This document shows, one piece after another, positions 17,753-26,520 of a stretch of DNA of 64,000 nt (position 1 is its first letter; each line of letters begins with the position of its first letter). The notes under the pieces were generated by a model. It had not been told where the DNA came from and made no database searches. It was given only the letters and a program-made list of their open reading frames with translations. The stretch lies in NCBI GenBank assembly GCA_905235115.1, contig CAJOKT010000004.1, positions 1 to 64,000 on the forward strand, in the 5' to 3' direction. Source of the DNA: an uncultured Peptostreptococcaceae bacterium (GTDB lineage Bacteria; Bacillota; Clostridia; Peptostreptococcales; Anaerovoracaceae). A program made the position numbers and the translations under genes.

Positions 17753-18910
17753 CTATACAAAAATGCTGAGTATCCTGTTGGATACGTTGAAGCCCTTTAG
17801 AGTCAGGGCGATCCTTTCCTCGTCCTCCAGAGCGTGGCCTGTCTTCACAAAAGATCCGAACTTAAGCCTTGCCACGTCTCCGAAAAAGTCCCACACGCCC
17901 ACTCCGAACATGTCTCTGAACTCTTCCTTTGACACCCCTTCGGTCAGCCTCAGAGCAGTAATCATGAACTCCGAAGCGTCGTCGGATATGTCGTTGGGCT
18001 CGCTTATGACTCTCACGTCCTGCCCTGTTACATATCCCTCAAGGTCAGGTCTGTTATAGAACCTCTGGCCCAGCCCCGAATCTTCTCTTTTTACATAAGA
18101 GTGTGCTCCCGGACCGAATCCCAGATATTCCTGAAGGCTCCAGTACTTCATGTTATGCATGGACCGAAGGCCTTCCCGCGCGAAGTTGGATATCTCGTAG
18201 TGCTTGTACCCCGCCCTCTCCAGTTCATCATGGGCGGTCTCATACATCCTCCTGTCATCTTCAGGATCCGTCTCCTTCATCTTCCCCTCTTTAAGGAGCC
18301 TGGTGAACACCGTCCCCTCCTGGAATTCCAGGGAATAGAGGCTGAGATGCTCCGGCTCAAGTTCGATGGCAGTCCTCAGTGAATCGCTCCAGCTTCCGAA
18401 GGACTGGCCTTCGATCCCGAACATCAGATCCAGACTGATATTCCCGAAGCCTGCCTTCCGGCCGTCATCCATGACCCTCAGGCAGTCCTCCGCCTTGTGG
18501 AGCCTGCCCAGCTTTCTGAGCACCTGATCGTCGAAGCTCTGGACTCCTATGGAAAGCCTGTTGACGCCGGCTGCCCTGATATCCTTCAGTTTCTTGAGAT
18601 CCACGGATCCCGGGTTCACCTCCATGGTGAACTCCTTTATCTCATCCGAACCGAACACTTCGTCCACTGCGCCTATGATCCGGTCCAGATGTTTTGCGCT
18701 GAGAAGTGACGGCGTGCCCCCTCCCAGGTACAGGGTGTCCGGTCTGGTCCTCCCGGACCGGGGAAGTCCGGCGCTCTCACGGATCTCCCGTACCAGCCTG
18801 TCCGTATATTTATCTTTAAGGTCTTCGTCCCTTTTCACCACCGAGTAAAAGTCGCAGTACGGGCACTTACTCAGGCAGAAAGGCACGTGGACATATATTC
18901 CTAAACTCAT
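17753..18910 (-). CDS. hemW: Radical SAM heme chaperone HemW-like protein
   Basis: A HemN-like radical SAM protein of the HemW group, which carries heme rather than oxidising coproporphyrinogen. The 4Fe-4S motif CLSKCPYCDFYS lies near residues 13-24; TLYLGGGTPSLL, SIGVQSFDDQVLRKLGR and LYSLEFQEGTVF are family blocks. The start at ATG 18910 (385 residues) is the family start; the frame extends upstream into lepA without support. It is 14 bp after lepA, the usual Bacillota order. Confidence 0.94.
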   Translation of the reverse strand: MSLGIYVHVPFCLSKCPYCDFYSVVKRDEDLKDKYTDRLVREIRESAGLPRSGRTRPDTLYLGGGTPSLLSAKHLDRIIGAVDEVFGSDEIKEFTMEVNPGSVDLKKLKDIRAAGVNRLSIGVQSFDDQVLRKLGRLHKAEDCLRVMDDGRKAGFGNISLDLMFGIEGQSFGSWSDSLRTAIELEPEHLSLYSLEFQEGTVFTRLLKEGKMKETDPEDDRRMYETAHDELERAGYKHYEISNFAREGLRSMHNMKYWSLQEYLGFGPGAHSYVKREDSGLGQRFYNRPDLEGYVTGQDVRVISEPNDISDDASEFMITALRLTEGVSKEEFRDMFGVGVWDFFGDVARLKFGSFVKTGHALEDEERIALTLKGFNVSNRILSIFV

Positions 18911-18924
18911 ATTACTGTCAGACG

Positions 18925-20742
18925 CTACTTGTTCTCGTCGTACTTGAGCACTGCCGTAAAGGCCTCCTGGGGCACCTCCACGGTTCCGAACTGGCGCATC
19001 CTCTTCTTCCCTTCCTTCTGCTTCTCGAGAAGCTTCTTCTTGCGGGAGATGTCTCCTCCGTAGCACTTGGCGATAACGTCCTTTCGGTATGCCCTTATGG
19101 TCTCCCGGGCGATTATCTTTTGTCCGATGGCTGCCTGGATCGGGACCTCGAACTGGTGCATGGGGATGACCTCTTTCAGCTTCTCACAGACGAATCTTCC
19201 CCTCTGATAGGCGTTTGACTCGTGGACTATCATGCTGAAAGCGTCCACAAGCTCCCGGTTGAGCATGATATCCAGCTTGACAAGATTGCTCTTTTCGTAT
19301 CTGTCGAACTCATACTCAAGAGATCCGTACCCTCTTGTCTTGGACTTGAGTGCATCGAAAAAGTCGTAGATCACCTCGTTAAGAGGCAGATCGTAGTGGA
19401 GCAAAACTCTGGTCGGAGTCAGGTACTCCATCTTCAGCATGGTGCCCCTCCTCTTCTGGCAGAGGTCCATGATTGCTCCCACGTAATCGTTGGGGATCAT
19501 GATGTCTGCCTTGACCATGGGCTCTTCGATGTGGTCGATCTCCTGGGGTTTGGGCAGATTGGATGGATTCTGAAGCATGATCACCTCTCCGTCGGTCTTG
19601 ACCACCTTGTATATTACGCTTGGCGAGGTGGTGATCACCGCAAGGTCGAACTCCCTTTCCAGCCTCTCCACGATGATCTCCATGTGAAGCAGACCCAAAA
19701 AACCGCACCTGAAGCCGTAACCCAGAGCCTGGGATGTCTCCGGCTCGAACCTGAAGGCAGCGTCGTTTACCTGAAGCTTCTCCAGAGCGTCCTTCACTGC
19801 CTCATACTTCTCCCCTTCCGCCGGATAGATGCCGCAGTATACCATGGACTGGACCTTCTTGTAACCGGGAAGAGCCTCGGCGCAGGGTCTGGAATCGATG
19901 GTCACGGTGTCGCCCACACGGGCGTCGGCCACCTGCTTGATGGAGCCGCAGATGTAGCCCACCTCTCCCGCGAAAAGCTCGTTGGTGGGGACCAGCCCCG
20001 GGGCGCAGTAGCCTACTTCCGTCACCTCATACTTTGCACCGGTGGACATCATTCTTATGATATCGCCCTTTTTGACCCGTCCGTCGAAGATCCTTGCGTA
20101 AATTATCACGCCCAGGTAGTTATCGTACTTAGAATCGAAAATAAGGGCCTTGAGGGGTGCGTCAGGGTCGCCGTCGGGAGCAGGTATGTCTGTGATGAGT
20201 CTCTCCAGAAGCTCATCCACCCCCTGCCCTGTCTTGGCGGAGATCAGAGGCGCGTTCTCGCAGTCCAGGCCGATCATCTCCTCGATCTCTTCCTTTGTCT
20301 CGTCGGGTCTGGCAGAGGCCAGGTCGATCTTGTTGAGCACCGGCAGTATCTCCAGATCCTCGTCCAGGGCCAGATATACGTTGGCCAGAGTCTGGGCCTC
20401 CACTCCCTGAGTGGCGTCCACCACAAGCACTGCACCCTCACATGCCGCCAGAGATCTGGATACCTCATAGTTGAAGTCCACATGCCCCGGTGTGTCGATC
20501 AGGTTGAAGATATACTCATCCCCGCTCCGGGACTTGTACACCAGTCTGGTGGTCTGGAGCTTGATGGTGATGCCTCTCTCCCGCTCCAGGTCCATGTTGT
20601 CCAGATACTGCTCCTTCATGTCGCGCTCGGCAACCAGACCTGTCTTCTCGATCATCCGGTCAGCCAGAGTGGACTTGCCATGGTCGATGTGGGCGATTAT
20701 GCTGAAATTTCTGATGTGATCTATGTGTTCCTTGTGATCCAT
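18925..20742 (-). CDS. lepA: Elongation factor 4 (LepA)
   Basis: Ribosome-bound GTPase that back-translocates or remodels ribosomes and assists initiation. At 605 residues it has the family length. G1 is [14 protein letters not shown]2 RGITIK, G3 DTPGHVDF, G4 NKID; domain II-IV blocks such as [21 protein letters not shown] are intact, and the LepA-specific tail ends [16 protein letters not shown]-rich hairpin lies 25-47 bp upstream of its ATG. Confidence 0.98.
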   Translation of the reverse strand: MDHKEHIDHIRNFSIIAHIDHGKSTLADRMIEKTGLVAERDMKEQYLDNMDLERERGITIKLQTTRLVYKSRSGDEYIFNLIDTPGHVDFNYEVSRSLAACEGAVLVVDATQGVEAQTLANVYLALDEDLEILPVLNKIDLASARPDETKEEIEEMIGLDCENAPLISAKTGQGVDELLERLITDIPAPDGDPDAPLKALIFDSKYDNYLGVIIYARIFDGRVKKGDIIRMMSTGAKYEVTEVGYCAPGLVPTNELFAGEVGYICGSIKQVADARVGDTVTIDSRPCAEALPGYKKVQSMVYCGIYPAEGEKYEAVKDALEKLQVNDAAFRFEPETSQALGYGFRCGFLGLLHMEIIVERLEREFDLAVITTSPSVIYKVVKTDGEVIMLQNPSNLPKPQEIDHIEEPMVKADIMIPNDYVGAIMDLCQKRRGTMLKMEYLTPTRVLLHYDLPLNEVIYDFFDALKSKTRGYGSLEYEFDRYEKSNLVKLDIMLNRELVDAFSMIVHESNAYQRGRFVCEKLKEVIPMHQFEVPIQAAIGQKIIARETIRAYRKDVIAKCYGGDISRKKKLLEKQKEGKKRMRQFGTVEVPQEAFTAVLKYDENK

Positions 20743-20766
20743 TGTTGTGTGTTGACTCCGTTTTCA

Positions 20767-20789
20767 AACTGCCCGCTGGGCGGGCAGTT
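20767..20789 (-). terminator. GC-rich hairpin upstream of lepA
   Basis: AACTGCCCGC and GCGGGCAGTT form a perfect 10-bp stem with a three-base loop. On the minus strand it is followed by TTGAAAACGG, a weak T-run, so it may be a partial terminator for the membrane-protein gene upstream or a lepA leader structure. Confidence 0.5.
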
Positions 20790-20969
20790 GGTTCATTTCA
20801 GGTAAGTTGAAAGGGAAAGTGCAGGTCCACAGGACGGGCCTGTGCGGTCCGGGTGATGTGGATCTGCATGTTTCTCGTCCGGACCCCACGGTCAGTGCGA
20901 TGTGACCTGGCATATATCTTGTCCGAGCCGTGTGGCCCGGATGCGCGGTCAGGAACGGCCGGTCCACGG

Positions 20970-21425
20970 TCACGCCTTGTCCGGACCCCAGGGTACGTCC
21001 ACATATTCCGGGAGTATGTACCTTGCGCAAAGATACAGCAAAACCAGGGCCAGCAATATATACAAGGTCCGCTTGCTGAATATCTTCTTCCATGGTATCT
21101 TTGTGGCGATCCATACGCCGGCGGCAGTGAGCATACCGTAAAGAGCCGCCTTGAGGTAGCCGAAAAAGCCTCTCTTTTTCTCTTCCTGTTCCTCTTCCTC
21201 CTCGCCTTCAGAGGATGCTGCCATGTCCTCCTCGTCGATCTCAAGGACTACAGGTTCAGGTCCCTGTATGGTATTCTGTGAATGCCCCTGTTCGGGGATG
21301 TTGTCAACGAGAGCCAGGGCACCGGCGGTGAGAAGTCCGGCGGATATCAAAATCGCAGCGGCCTTTATGACCTTCTTCCTGGCCTTGCCTTTGCCCTCTT
21401 CGATTTTATCTTTGATCTTTTCCAT
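20970..21425 (-). CDS. Small membrane protein of unknown function
   Basis: A 151-residue protein I do not recognise. The N-terminus is basic (KIKDKIEEGKGKARKKVIK), followed by a hydrophobic helix (AAAILISAGLLTAGALAL), a very acidic linker (SSEGEEEEEQEE), and two further hydrophobic segments (AALYGMLTAAGVWIATKI and TLYILLALVLLYLCARYIL). Three membrane segments are therefore likely. ATG 21425 with GAGG seven bases upstream is preferred over a GTG five codons earlier. The last codons (GGGGTCCGGAC) are echoed in the non-coding DNA about 100 bp downstream. It lies upstream of lepA. Confidence 0.6.
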   Translation of the reverse strand: MEKIKDKIEEGKGKARKKVIKAAAILISAGLLTAGALALVDNIPEQGHSQNTIQGPEPVVLEIDEEDMAASSEGEEEEEQEEKKRGFFGYLKAALYGMLTAAGVWIATKIPWKKIFSKRTLYILLALVLLYLCARYILPEYVDVPWGPDKA

Positions 21426-21591
21426 TCCTTTGCCTCGCACATGCGGCGGCTTTACGGCTTACGCCGCCTGTTTCCGCGTCACCAAACAAAAGCCTCGCGG
21501 TTAATCGAATTTACCCAATGTAATTATACCACATCGACGCAAAACATACCACAAAAAACGAAATGCCCGGCGAAGCGGCTTGCATGCCCTT

Positions 21592-22086
21592 TCACTCACC
21601 CCGCCCGAGGTCCAGCGCCCTCAGGGTATCCCCTGACAGACGGCTCCTGACCTCCGGGTCCTCCCTGATGAGTTTCTCCATATTGTCCATGACCTCATCG
21701 GTGAGTAATATCTTGCTGGTCTCCCCGGCGAAATCATCCCATCCGTTTGCCTCGGGGATCTTCCTGAGACGCTTTTTAGAGACCGCACCGCAGGACACGT
21801 AGACCGCCCGGGCGGTCATGTCCACCACGATGGGCATCTCTGAGCATTTCTCCAGCCTTTTCAGGTTCCCGGGCGTGTTCTCCCAGCTTTCCGGAGAGAT
21901 CGAGTAGCACACGGTCTGGCGGCCGAAGACCTTGTCCCGGTACTCCTCCAGCGTTCCGCACTCCCTGGCGGCCACAGCTATTGCCATGGCCTCACCCAGA
22001 AGGTCCATCTCATCCCAGTTTCTGTAATAGCCTATGTCGGCTATCTTTCCGTTGTAATAAACCGCTATAGTCGGTCTGAATGACAT
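21592..22086 (-). CDS. Conserved hypothetical protein
   Basis: A 164-residue soluble protein whose start, MSFRPTIAVYYNGKIADIGY at 22086, follows AAAGGAGGAAATGAT. I recall related Clostridia proteins that open with the same FRPT-Y-GKIADIGYYRNW pattern and carry a central PLVVDLTA-type block (here MPIVVDMTARAVYVSCG), but none with a known function. No signal peptide or catalytic signature is visible. It lies downstream of pta, beyond the structured element at 22.2-22.35 kb. Confidence 0.7.
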   Translation of the reverse strand: MSFRPTIAVYYNGKIADIGYYRNWDEMDLLGEAMAIAVAARECGTLEEYRDKVFGRQTVCYSISPESWENTPGNLKRLEKCSEMPIVVDMTARAVYVSCGAVSKKRLRKIPEANGWDDFAGETSKILLTDEVMDNMEKLIREDPEVRSRLSGDTLRALDLGRGE

Positions 22087-22225
22087 ATCATTTCCTCCTT
22101 TTTCATCTTTAACAAAGATCATTCCAATGGCCTTGGCACGCTCCCCCTCAGGATCATCGCAGTGTTTCCCCGGCCGACCGGGCATGTTATGAAGTTTTCA
22201 AGGTCCAGCCCTGCCGGACGCCTTT

Positions 22226-22307
22226 GGCGCAAAAAATCAAAAGCCGGCACAGAAGGGCAAATGGGTACAGTTATCCTGTACGTCATTCGTCCTTCTGTGC
22301 CGGCTTT
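22226..22307 (-). terminator. Large composite terminator after pta
   Basis: On the minus strand, a 17-bp perfect stem (plus-strand arms 22240-22256 and 22291-22307) is followed by a T-run ending TTTTTTGCGCC. The 34-base loop contains its own 6-bp stem GTACAG/CTGTAC. The T-run side (22226-22236) is also complementary to GGCGCAAAAAA right after the pta stop (22343-22353), so an outer stem can close the whole element. Confidence 0.75.
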
Positions 22308-22353
22308 GCCTTACTGTTTGATCCGGGCAGCCTCCGGCAGGGTTTTTTGCGCC

Positions 22354-23370
22354 TTACAGAGCGGCGGTCACGATGGCCATCTTATAGACTTCATCTGCAT
22401 CGCAGCCTCTGGAGAGGTCGTTGATGGGAGCGTTAAGTCCAAGAAGGATAGGACCATAAGCGGCATATCCGCCAAGACGCTGAGCGATCTTGTAGCCGAT
22501 GTTTCCTGCTTCGATGCATGGGAAGATGAATGTGGTGGCGTGGCCGGCTACCGGGGATCCGGGGAACTTGAGCTGTCCTACGGTCTCGGAAACCGCTGCG
22601 TCGAACTGCATCTCGCCGTCGCATACGATCTCGGGATGCTCGGCCTTGAGGATCTTAGTGGCTTCCTGGGAAAGGGAGACTGTGCCGCCCTTGCCGGAAC
22701 CCTTTGTGGAGAAGCTGAGGATCGCTACCTTCGGATCGATGCCGAATACTCTCGCGCATGCCTCTGCCTCTACGGCTACCTCAGCAAGCTTCTGAGCTGC
22801 TGTGAACCTGACGTTTCCTTCCTTGTCCACGTCATCCTTATAGTCAATGTTGACAGCGCAGTCGCCGAAGCAGATGGTCTTCAGGAAGTCGGGACCCATT
22901 CCTTCCGGACGGTCCAGAATGAAGACTGAGGATACCAGATGTGCGCCGGGCTTGGTCTTTACCAGCTGGAGGGCGGGTCTGATGGTATCAGCAGTTGAAT
23001 ATGTGGCTCCGCCAAGGAGGCAGTCAGCCTTGCCCATCTTTACAAGCATGGTTCCGAAGTAATTGCTCTTGAGGAGGTTTGCCCTGCACTCTTCCGGTGT
23101 CATCTTGCCCTTCCTGAGCTCTACCATGGTGTTTACCATCTCTTCCATTCCGTCGTAGGTCTCGGGATCGATGATCTGAGCCTTTGAGACGTCGAATCCG
23201 CCTGCCTGTGCAGCAGCGTTGATCTCATCGGGGCTGCCGACGAGGATGACTCCCATCAGTTCTTCTCTCAACAGTCTGTCAGCCGCTGAAAGGATGCGGG
23301 CGTCAGTTCCTTCGGGAAGTACGATAGTTCTGGGCTGAGCCTTTACTTTTGCAATAAGTCTGTCAAACAT
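22354..23370 (-). CDS. pta: Phosphate acetyltransferase
   Basis: Converts acetyl-CoA + Pi to acetyl phosphate, the first step of acetate and ATP formation in fermenters. The 338-residue length fits the short form made of the catalytic domain alone. Blocks: RTIVLPEGTDARILSAADRL, NYFGTMLVKMGKADCLLGGA, the KTKPGAHLVSSVF region, ILSFSTKGSGKGG and FPCIEAGNIGYKIAQRLGG. The start ATG 23370 follows ACGGAGGAAATAAT; the frame is open upstream but lacks support. Acetate kinase is not in the window. Confidence 0.96.
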   Translation of the reverse strand: MFDRLIAKVKAQPRTIVLPEGTDARILSAADRLLREELMGVILVGSPDEINAAAQAGGFDVSKAQIIDPETYDGMEEMVNTMVELRKGKMTPEECRANLLKSNYFGTMLVKMGKADCLLGGATYSTADTIRPALQLVKTKPGAHLVSSVFILDRPEGMGPDFLKTICFGDCAVNIDYKDDVDKEGNVRFTAAQKLAEVAVEAEACARVFGIDPKVAILSFSTKGSGKGGTVSLSQEATKILKAEHPEIVCDGEMQFDAAVSETVGQLKFPGSPVAGHATTFIFPCIEAGNIGYKIAQRLGGYAAYGPILLGLNAPINDLSRGCDADEVYKMAIVTAAL

Positions 23371-23426
23371 ATTATTTCCTCCGTTTTTAGTTAAACAGTT
23401 TATAAACGAAAAATCGACCGCAAAAT

Positions 23427-23455
23427 ATTTTATCACCGCTTGGTTGTCATTTCAA
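23427..23455 (-). promoter_or_regulatory. Sigma-A promoter of pta
   Basis: On the minus strand TTGAAA (23455-23450) and TAAAAT (23432-23427) are 17 bp apart, about 57 bp upstream of the pta start. Confidence 0.75.
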
Positions 23456-23489
23456 TAGAATTCTTCTGTATTATCGCAGACACCTGTGA

Positions 23490-23495
23490 TATAAT
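23490..23495 (+). promoter_or_regulatory. Possible -10 box of the TSUP gene
   Basis: TATAAT lies 47 bp before the TSUP start. The -35 position (TGTATT at 23467-23472, 17 bp spacer) is a poor match, so this is a weak or activated promoter if real. Confidence 0.4.
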
Positions 23496-23541
23496 ACGCC
23501 AGTACAAAAAATCGTAACATGAAGATCATCGTTTATCATAT

Positions 23542-24297
23542 ATGGATCTGAAGACTTATCTAATAGTGCTCCCCGGCGTTTTCCTGGCGGGTCTCGTGGA
23601 CTCCATCGGAGGAGGAGGCGGGCTCATATCGATACCGGCCTACCTGATGGCGGGGCTTCCTCCCCACCTGGCCATCGGCACCAACAAACTGTCCGCCGGT
23701 TTCGGCACCATGCTTTCCACCTGGAGATTTTACAGGAAGGGTCTCATGGATCTGAAACTTGCCCTGCCCTCCATCGTCTGCGCCTTCGCAGGCTCAGCCA
23801 TAGGCTCACGCATGTCAATGATAGTTGACGAGAGCATCCTGGAAAAGGTCATGTACGTGATCCTGCCCATCGCAGCCATCGCGGTCCTGAACAAGGACGC
23901 ATTCTCCGACAGAACCGAGTCAGAAGAGCTTCCCCGGAAAAAGATCGTGATCATCTCCTGCATCGCAGCCCTCATAATCGGCTGTTATGATGGATTCTAC
24001 GGACCCGGCACCGGGTCCTTCCTGATCATCGCTTTCACTGTCCTGGCCAAAATGGACGTGACCCGCGCCAACGCTCAGGCCAAGGCCATCAATGTCACCT
24101 CCAACATCACCTCCATGGCGGTGTTCCTCATGGGAGGTCAGGTGATCCTGGCTTTGGGTCTGGCTGCGGCAGCTTTCAACATGCTGGGAAACTACATCGG
24201 CTCATCCCTGGCCATCAAGAACGGCGCAAAGATCACCCGCCCGGTGATAATCATCGTGCTGGTACTGCTGTTCGTAAACGTCATAACAGGCATGTGA
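23542..24297 (+). CDS. TSUP (TauE/SafE) family membrane transporter
   Basis: A 251-residue polytopic membrane protein of the TauE/SafE family, which moves sulfite, sulfonates or other organic anions; the substrate here is unknown. The duplicated family motifs are visible: GLVDSIGGGGGLISIPAYLM with GTNKLSAGFGTM in the first half, and GCYDGFYGPGTGSFLIIAFT with NAQAKAINVTSNITS in the second. About eight membrane helices are expected. No clear ribosome site precedes the ATG. It stands alone between divergent pta and convergent tsf. Confidence 0.88.
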   Translation: MDLKTYLIVLPGVFLAGLVDSIGGGGGLISIPAYLMAGLPPHLAIGTNKLSAGFGTMLSTWRFYRKGLMDLKLALPSIVCAFAGSAIGSRMSMIVDESILEKVMYVILPIAAIAVLNKDAFSDRTESEELPRKKIVIISCIAALIIGCYDGFYGPGTGSFLIIAFTVLAKMDVTRANAQAKAINVTSNITSMAVFLMGGQVILALGLAAAAFNMLGNYIGSSLAIKNGAKITRPVIIIVLVLLFVNVITGM

Positions 24298-24313
24298 TCT
24301 TTTATAAGATCAA

Positions 24314-24355
24314 CAAAAAACTCCCGCGAGCTCTTCAGTTCACGGGAGTATTTTT
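24314..24355. terminator. Bidirectional terminator between TSUP gene and tsf
   Basis: ACTCCCG and CGGGAGT arms, extended by partly paired bases, flanked by AAAAAA on the left and TATTTTTG on the right, between the two convergent genes. Confidence 0.85.
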
Positions 24356-24374
24356 GTTTTGCAGTATTACCGGT

Positions 24375-25466
24375 TTACAGTCCCATCTGCTTTGCGACTT
24401 CGTCAGCAAAGTTCTCCTGCTTCTTTTCGATGCCTTCGCCGACTTCAAATCTTACGACCTTCTTAAGGGTAAGAGCCGGGTCAACAGACTTCAGATACTG
24501 GCCGACTGTCTGCTTGCCGTCCTCAGCTCTCACATAGACCTGATCCAGCAGGCAGATCTCCTTCAGCTGCTTGGAGATACGTCCGTCAACCAGACCTTTG
24601 AAGATCTTGTTGTCAGAGATCTCAGCCTTGGCTGCAACCGCGAGAGCTGCAAGCTTGGCCTTGGCTTCTTCTGAAAGGAAGTTGGGCAGATAGTTGAAGT
24701 TGAATTCTCTGTCTGCTCTCTTTTCCGCAAGGATCGCGGTGTCTTCTTCGCCCCATACGCCCTGTGCAGCCTTATCGAGAAGGCCGTTCAGGATCGGCTT
24801 GGGAAGTGTGAACGGGTCGTTCAGTGCGCTCTCAAGAGTGATTTTCCCGAGGTTGGCAAGCTCCTCGTCGGAGATCTCGTCTCTGGAAACATACTGCGGG
24901 TTCATTGCTGCGACCTGCATTGCGATGTTCTTGAGCGCGGTCTTGTTGGCATCATTGTCTGCTCCTTCAGCAGCAACGATAACGCCGATGGTTCCGCCGC
25001 CGTGAATGTATGAAGCCAGAACATCGCCGGAGACCTTGTCGATCCTTCTCACGGACATGTTCTCTCCGATCTTTGCGATCTTGGCGGTAAGGACGTCCTG
25101 AACTGTGGATCCTTCGTAAGCCATCTGCTTGAAGGCTTCGATGTCATCCGTCTCGGCTTCAAGAGCCAGATCTGCAAGTCCCTCTACGAAGGAGATGAAC
25201 TCTTCGTTCTTGGCTACGAAGTCTGTCTCGGAGTTTACCTCAACGACCGCAGCTGCCTTGCCGTCCTCTGCGACAGCGGTCCTGACAAGACCCATAGCTG
25301 CGATACGGCCTGCCTTCTTGGCGGCCTTGGCAAGTCCTTTTTCTCTGAGGAGCTCGATAGCCTGATCCATGTCGCCGTCAGTCTCTACAAGAGCGTTCTT
25401 GCAGTCCATCATGCCGGCTCCGGTTCTCTCTCTTAACTCTTTTACCATTGATGCTGTAACAGCCAT
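24375..25466 (-). CDS. tsf: Elongation factor Ts, with extra central region
   Basis: Nucleotide exchange factor for EF-Tu. The N-terminal domain (VKELRERTGAGMMDCKNAL) and the core motif VNSETDFVAKNEEF are typical, and the C-terminal EGRI-like helix (VDGRISKQLKEICLLDQVYV) is present. At 363 residues it is some 60-70 longer than the common 290-300; the extra part lies at about 215-280 (around NGLLDKAAQGVWGEEDTAIL), before the C-terminal subdomain. It follows rpsB by 18 bp. Confidence 0.96.
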   Translation of the reverse strand: MAVTASMVKELRERTGAGMMDCKNALVETDGDMDQAIELLREKGLAKAAKKAGRIAAMGLVRTAVAEDGKAAAVVEVNSETDFVAKNEEFISFVEGLADLALEAETDDIEAFKQMAYEGSTVQDVLTAKIAKIGENMSVRRIDKVSGDVLASYIHGGGTIGVIVAAEGADNDANKTALKNIAMQVAAMNPQYVSRDEISDEELANLGKITLESALNDPFTLPKPILNGLLDKAAQGVWGEEDTAILAEKRADREFNFNYLPNFLSEEAKAKLAALAVAAKAEISDNKIFKGLVDGRISKQLKEICLLDQVYVRAEDGKQTVGQYLKSVDPALTLKKVVRFEVGEGIEKKQENFADEVAKQMGL

Positions 25467-25484
25467 TTCTATACCTCCGGAAAA

Positions 25485-26258
25485 TTAATTCTCAGACTCA
25501 GCGTCTGCTTCAGCAACAACTTCCTCTTCGGCTTCCTCAGCCTCAGCGGGTGCTTCCTCAGCGGGAGCAAAGCTCTCGCCCTGGTTAGCCTCGATAACGG
25601 CGTCAGCCATTCTGCTTGTGATGAGCTTCACTGCACGGATAGCATCGTCGTTTGCGGGGATGACGTAATCAACGTCGTCCGGGTCGCAGTTGGTGTCAAC
25701 GATACCGATGATGGGAATTCCAAGGATCCTTGCTTCCTTAACGGCGATCCTCTCCTTCTTGGGATCGATGATGAAGAGTGCTCCGGGCATTCCCTTCATG
25801 TCTCTGATGCCGCCGAGATACTTCTCGAGCTTCTCAGCTTCAGCCTTGAGCTTCAGGACTTCCTTCTTGGAAAGCTTCTCAAAAGTTCCGTCCTCTGCCA
25901 TCTTCTCGATCTCATTGAGCTTATCGATCCTCTTGGAGATGGTCTTGTGGTTGGTGAGCATTCCTCCCAGCCATCTTTCAGATACGTAGTACTGTCCGCA
26001 TCTCTCAGCCTCGTCCTTGACTGCCTGCTGAGCCTGCTTCTTGGTGCCTACGAAAAGGATGGGCTTACCGTCTTCTGCGAATCTCCTCATGGCATCGTAT
26101 GCTTCGTTGAGCTTGTTAACGGTCTTCTGCAGGTCGATGATGTAGATGCCGTTTCTCTCGGTGAAGATGTACGGAGCCATCTTGGGGTTCCATTTTCTTG
26201 TCTGATGTCCGAAGTGGACACCGGCTTCCAGTAACTGTTTCATTGAAACTACTGCCAT
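25485..26258 (-). CDS. rpsB: 30S ribosomal protein S2
   Basis: Small-subunit ribosomal protein. The 257 residues include the hallmark [20 protein letters not shown] start, [26 protein letters not shown] and [20 protein letters not shown] glutamate/alanine-rich C-terminal tail (from about 228) is longer than in model species. The ATG follows CAGGAGGTAAAAA. It leads the rpsB-tsf operon behind its own promoter and a 140-base leader. Confidence 0.98.
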   Translation of the reverse strand: MAVVSMKQLLEAGVHFGHQTRKWNPKMAPYIFTERNGIYIIDLQKTVNKLNEAYDAMRRFAEDGKPILFVGTKKQAQQAVKDEAERCGQYYVSERWLGGMLTNHKTISKRIDKLNEIEKMAEDGTFEKLSKKEVLKLKAEAEKLEKYLGGIRDMKGMPGALFIIDPKKERIAVKEARILGIPIIGIVDTNCDPDDVDYVIPANDDAIRAVKLITSRMADAVIEANQGESFAPAEEAPAEAEEAEEEVVAEADAESEN

Positions 26259-26400
26259 TTTTTACCTCCTGGTTTGTTCCTTCCACGGGCCGTATCAATC
26301 CGCACGGCTCAAACCGCCCTTATGTCAGGGAATCGCGGTAACCATTCACGGTCCGTGTGTAAAATATTTTGCTGCCGTGAGACTTCATCGGTCCCACAAG
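26259..26400 (-). promoter_or_regulatory. rpsB leader with several possible hairpins
   Basis: About 140 bases separate the inferred transcription start from the rpsB ATG. The leader holds self-complementary GC-rich pieces such as CACGGACCGTG, and CCGTGCGGATTGATACGG. Ribosomal protein leaders often carry feedback sites, but I do not recognise a known S2 leader here. Confidence 0.4.
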
Positions 26401-26407
26401 CCACATT

Positions 26408-26436
26408 AATATACTATAACGGCGGATATTTTGCAA
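26408..26436 (-). promoter_or_regulatory. Sigma-A promoter of rpsB-tsf
   Basis: Minus-strand TTGCAA (26436-26431) and TATATT (26413-26408) with a 17-bp spacer. Confidence 0.75.
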
Positions 26437-26467
26437 GGATATTTTAAGCCTGAACCCCCGTTTTCCG

Positions 26468-26500
26468 CAAAAAAACAGGCCGGACTTTACGTCCGGCCTA
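26468..26500 (-). terminator. Terminator after the AGCS symporter gene
   Basis: GGCCGGAC/GTCCGGCC stem with a five-base loop, followed on the minus strand by CTGTTTTTTTGCGG, about 20 bp past the symporter stop. Confidence 0.88.
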
Positions 26501-26520
26501 AATTTGCATTTCAGTTAAGG

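Noticed and set aside
19222..20805. 527-codon plus-strand frame opposite lepA
   Set aside because: Antisense to lepA for nearly its whole length; composition is that of a mirrored coding strand.
20764..21244. Two minus-strand frames (116 and 148 codons) overlapping the small membrane-protein gene
   Set aside because: They overlap a frame with better ribosome site and clear membrane helices, and read as Arg/Pro/Thr-rich noise.
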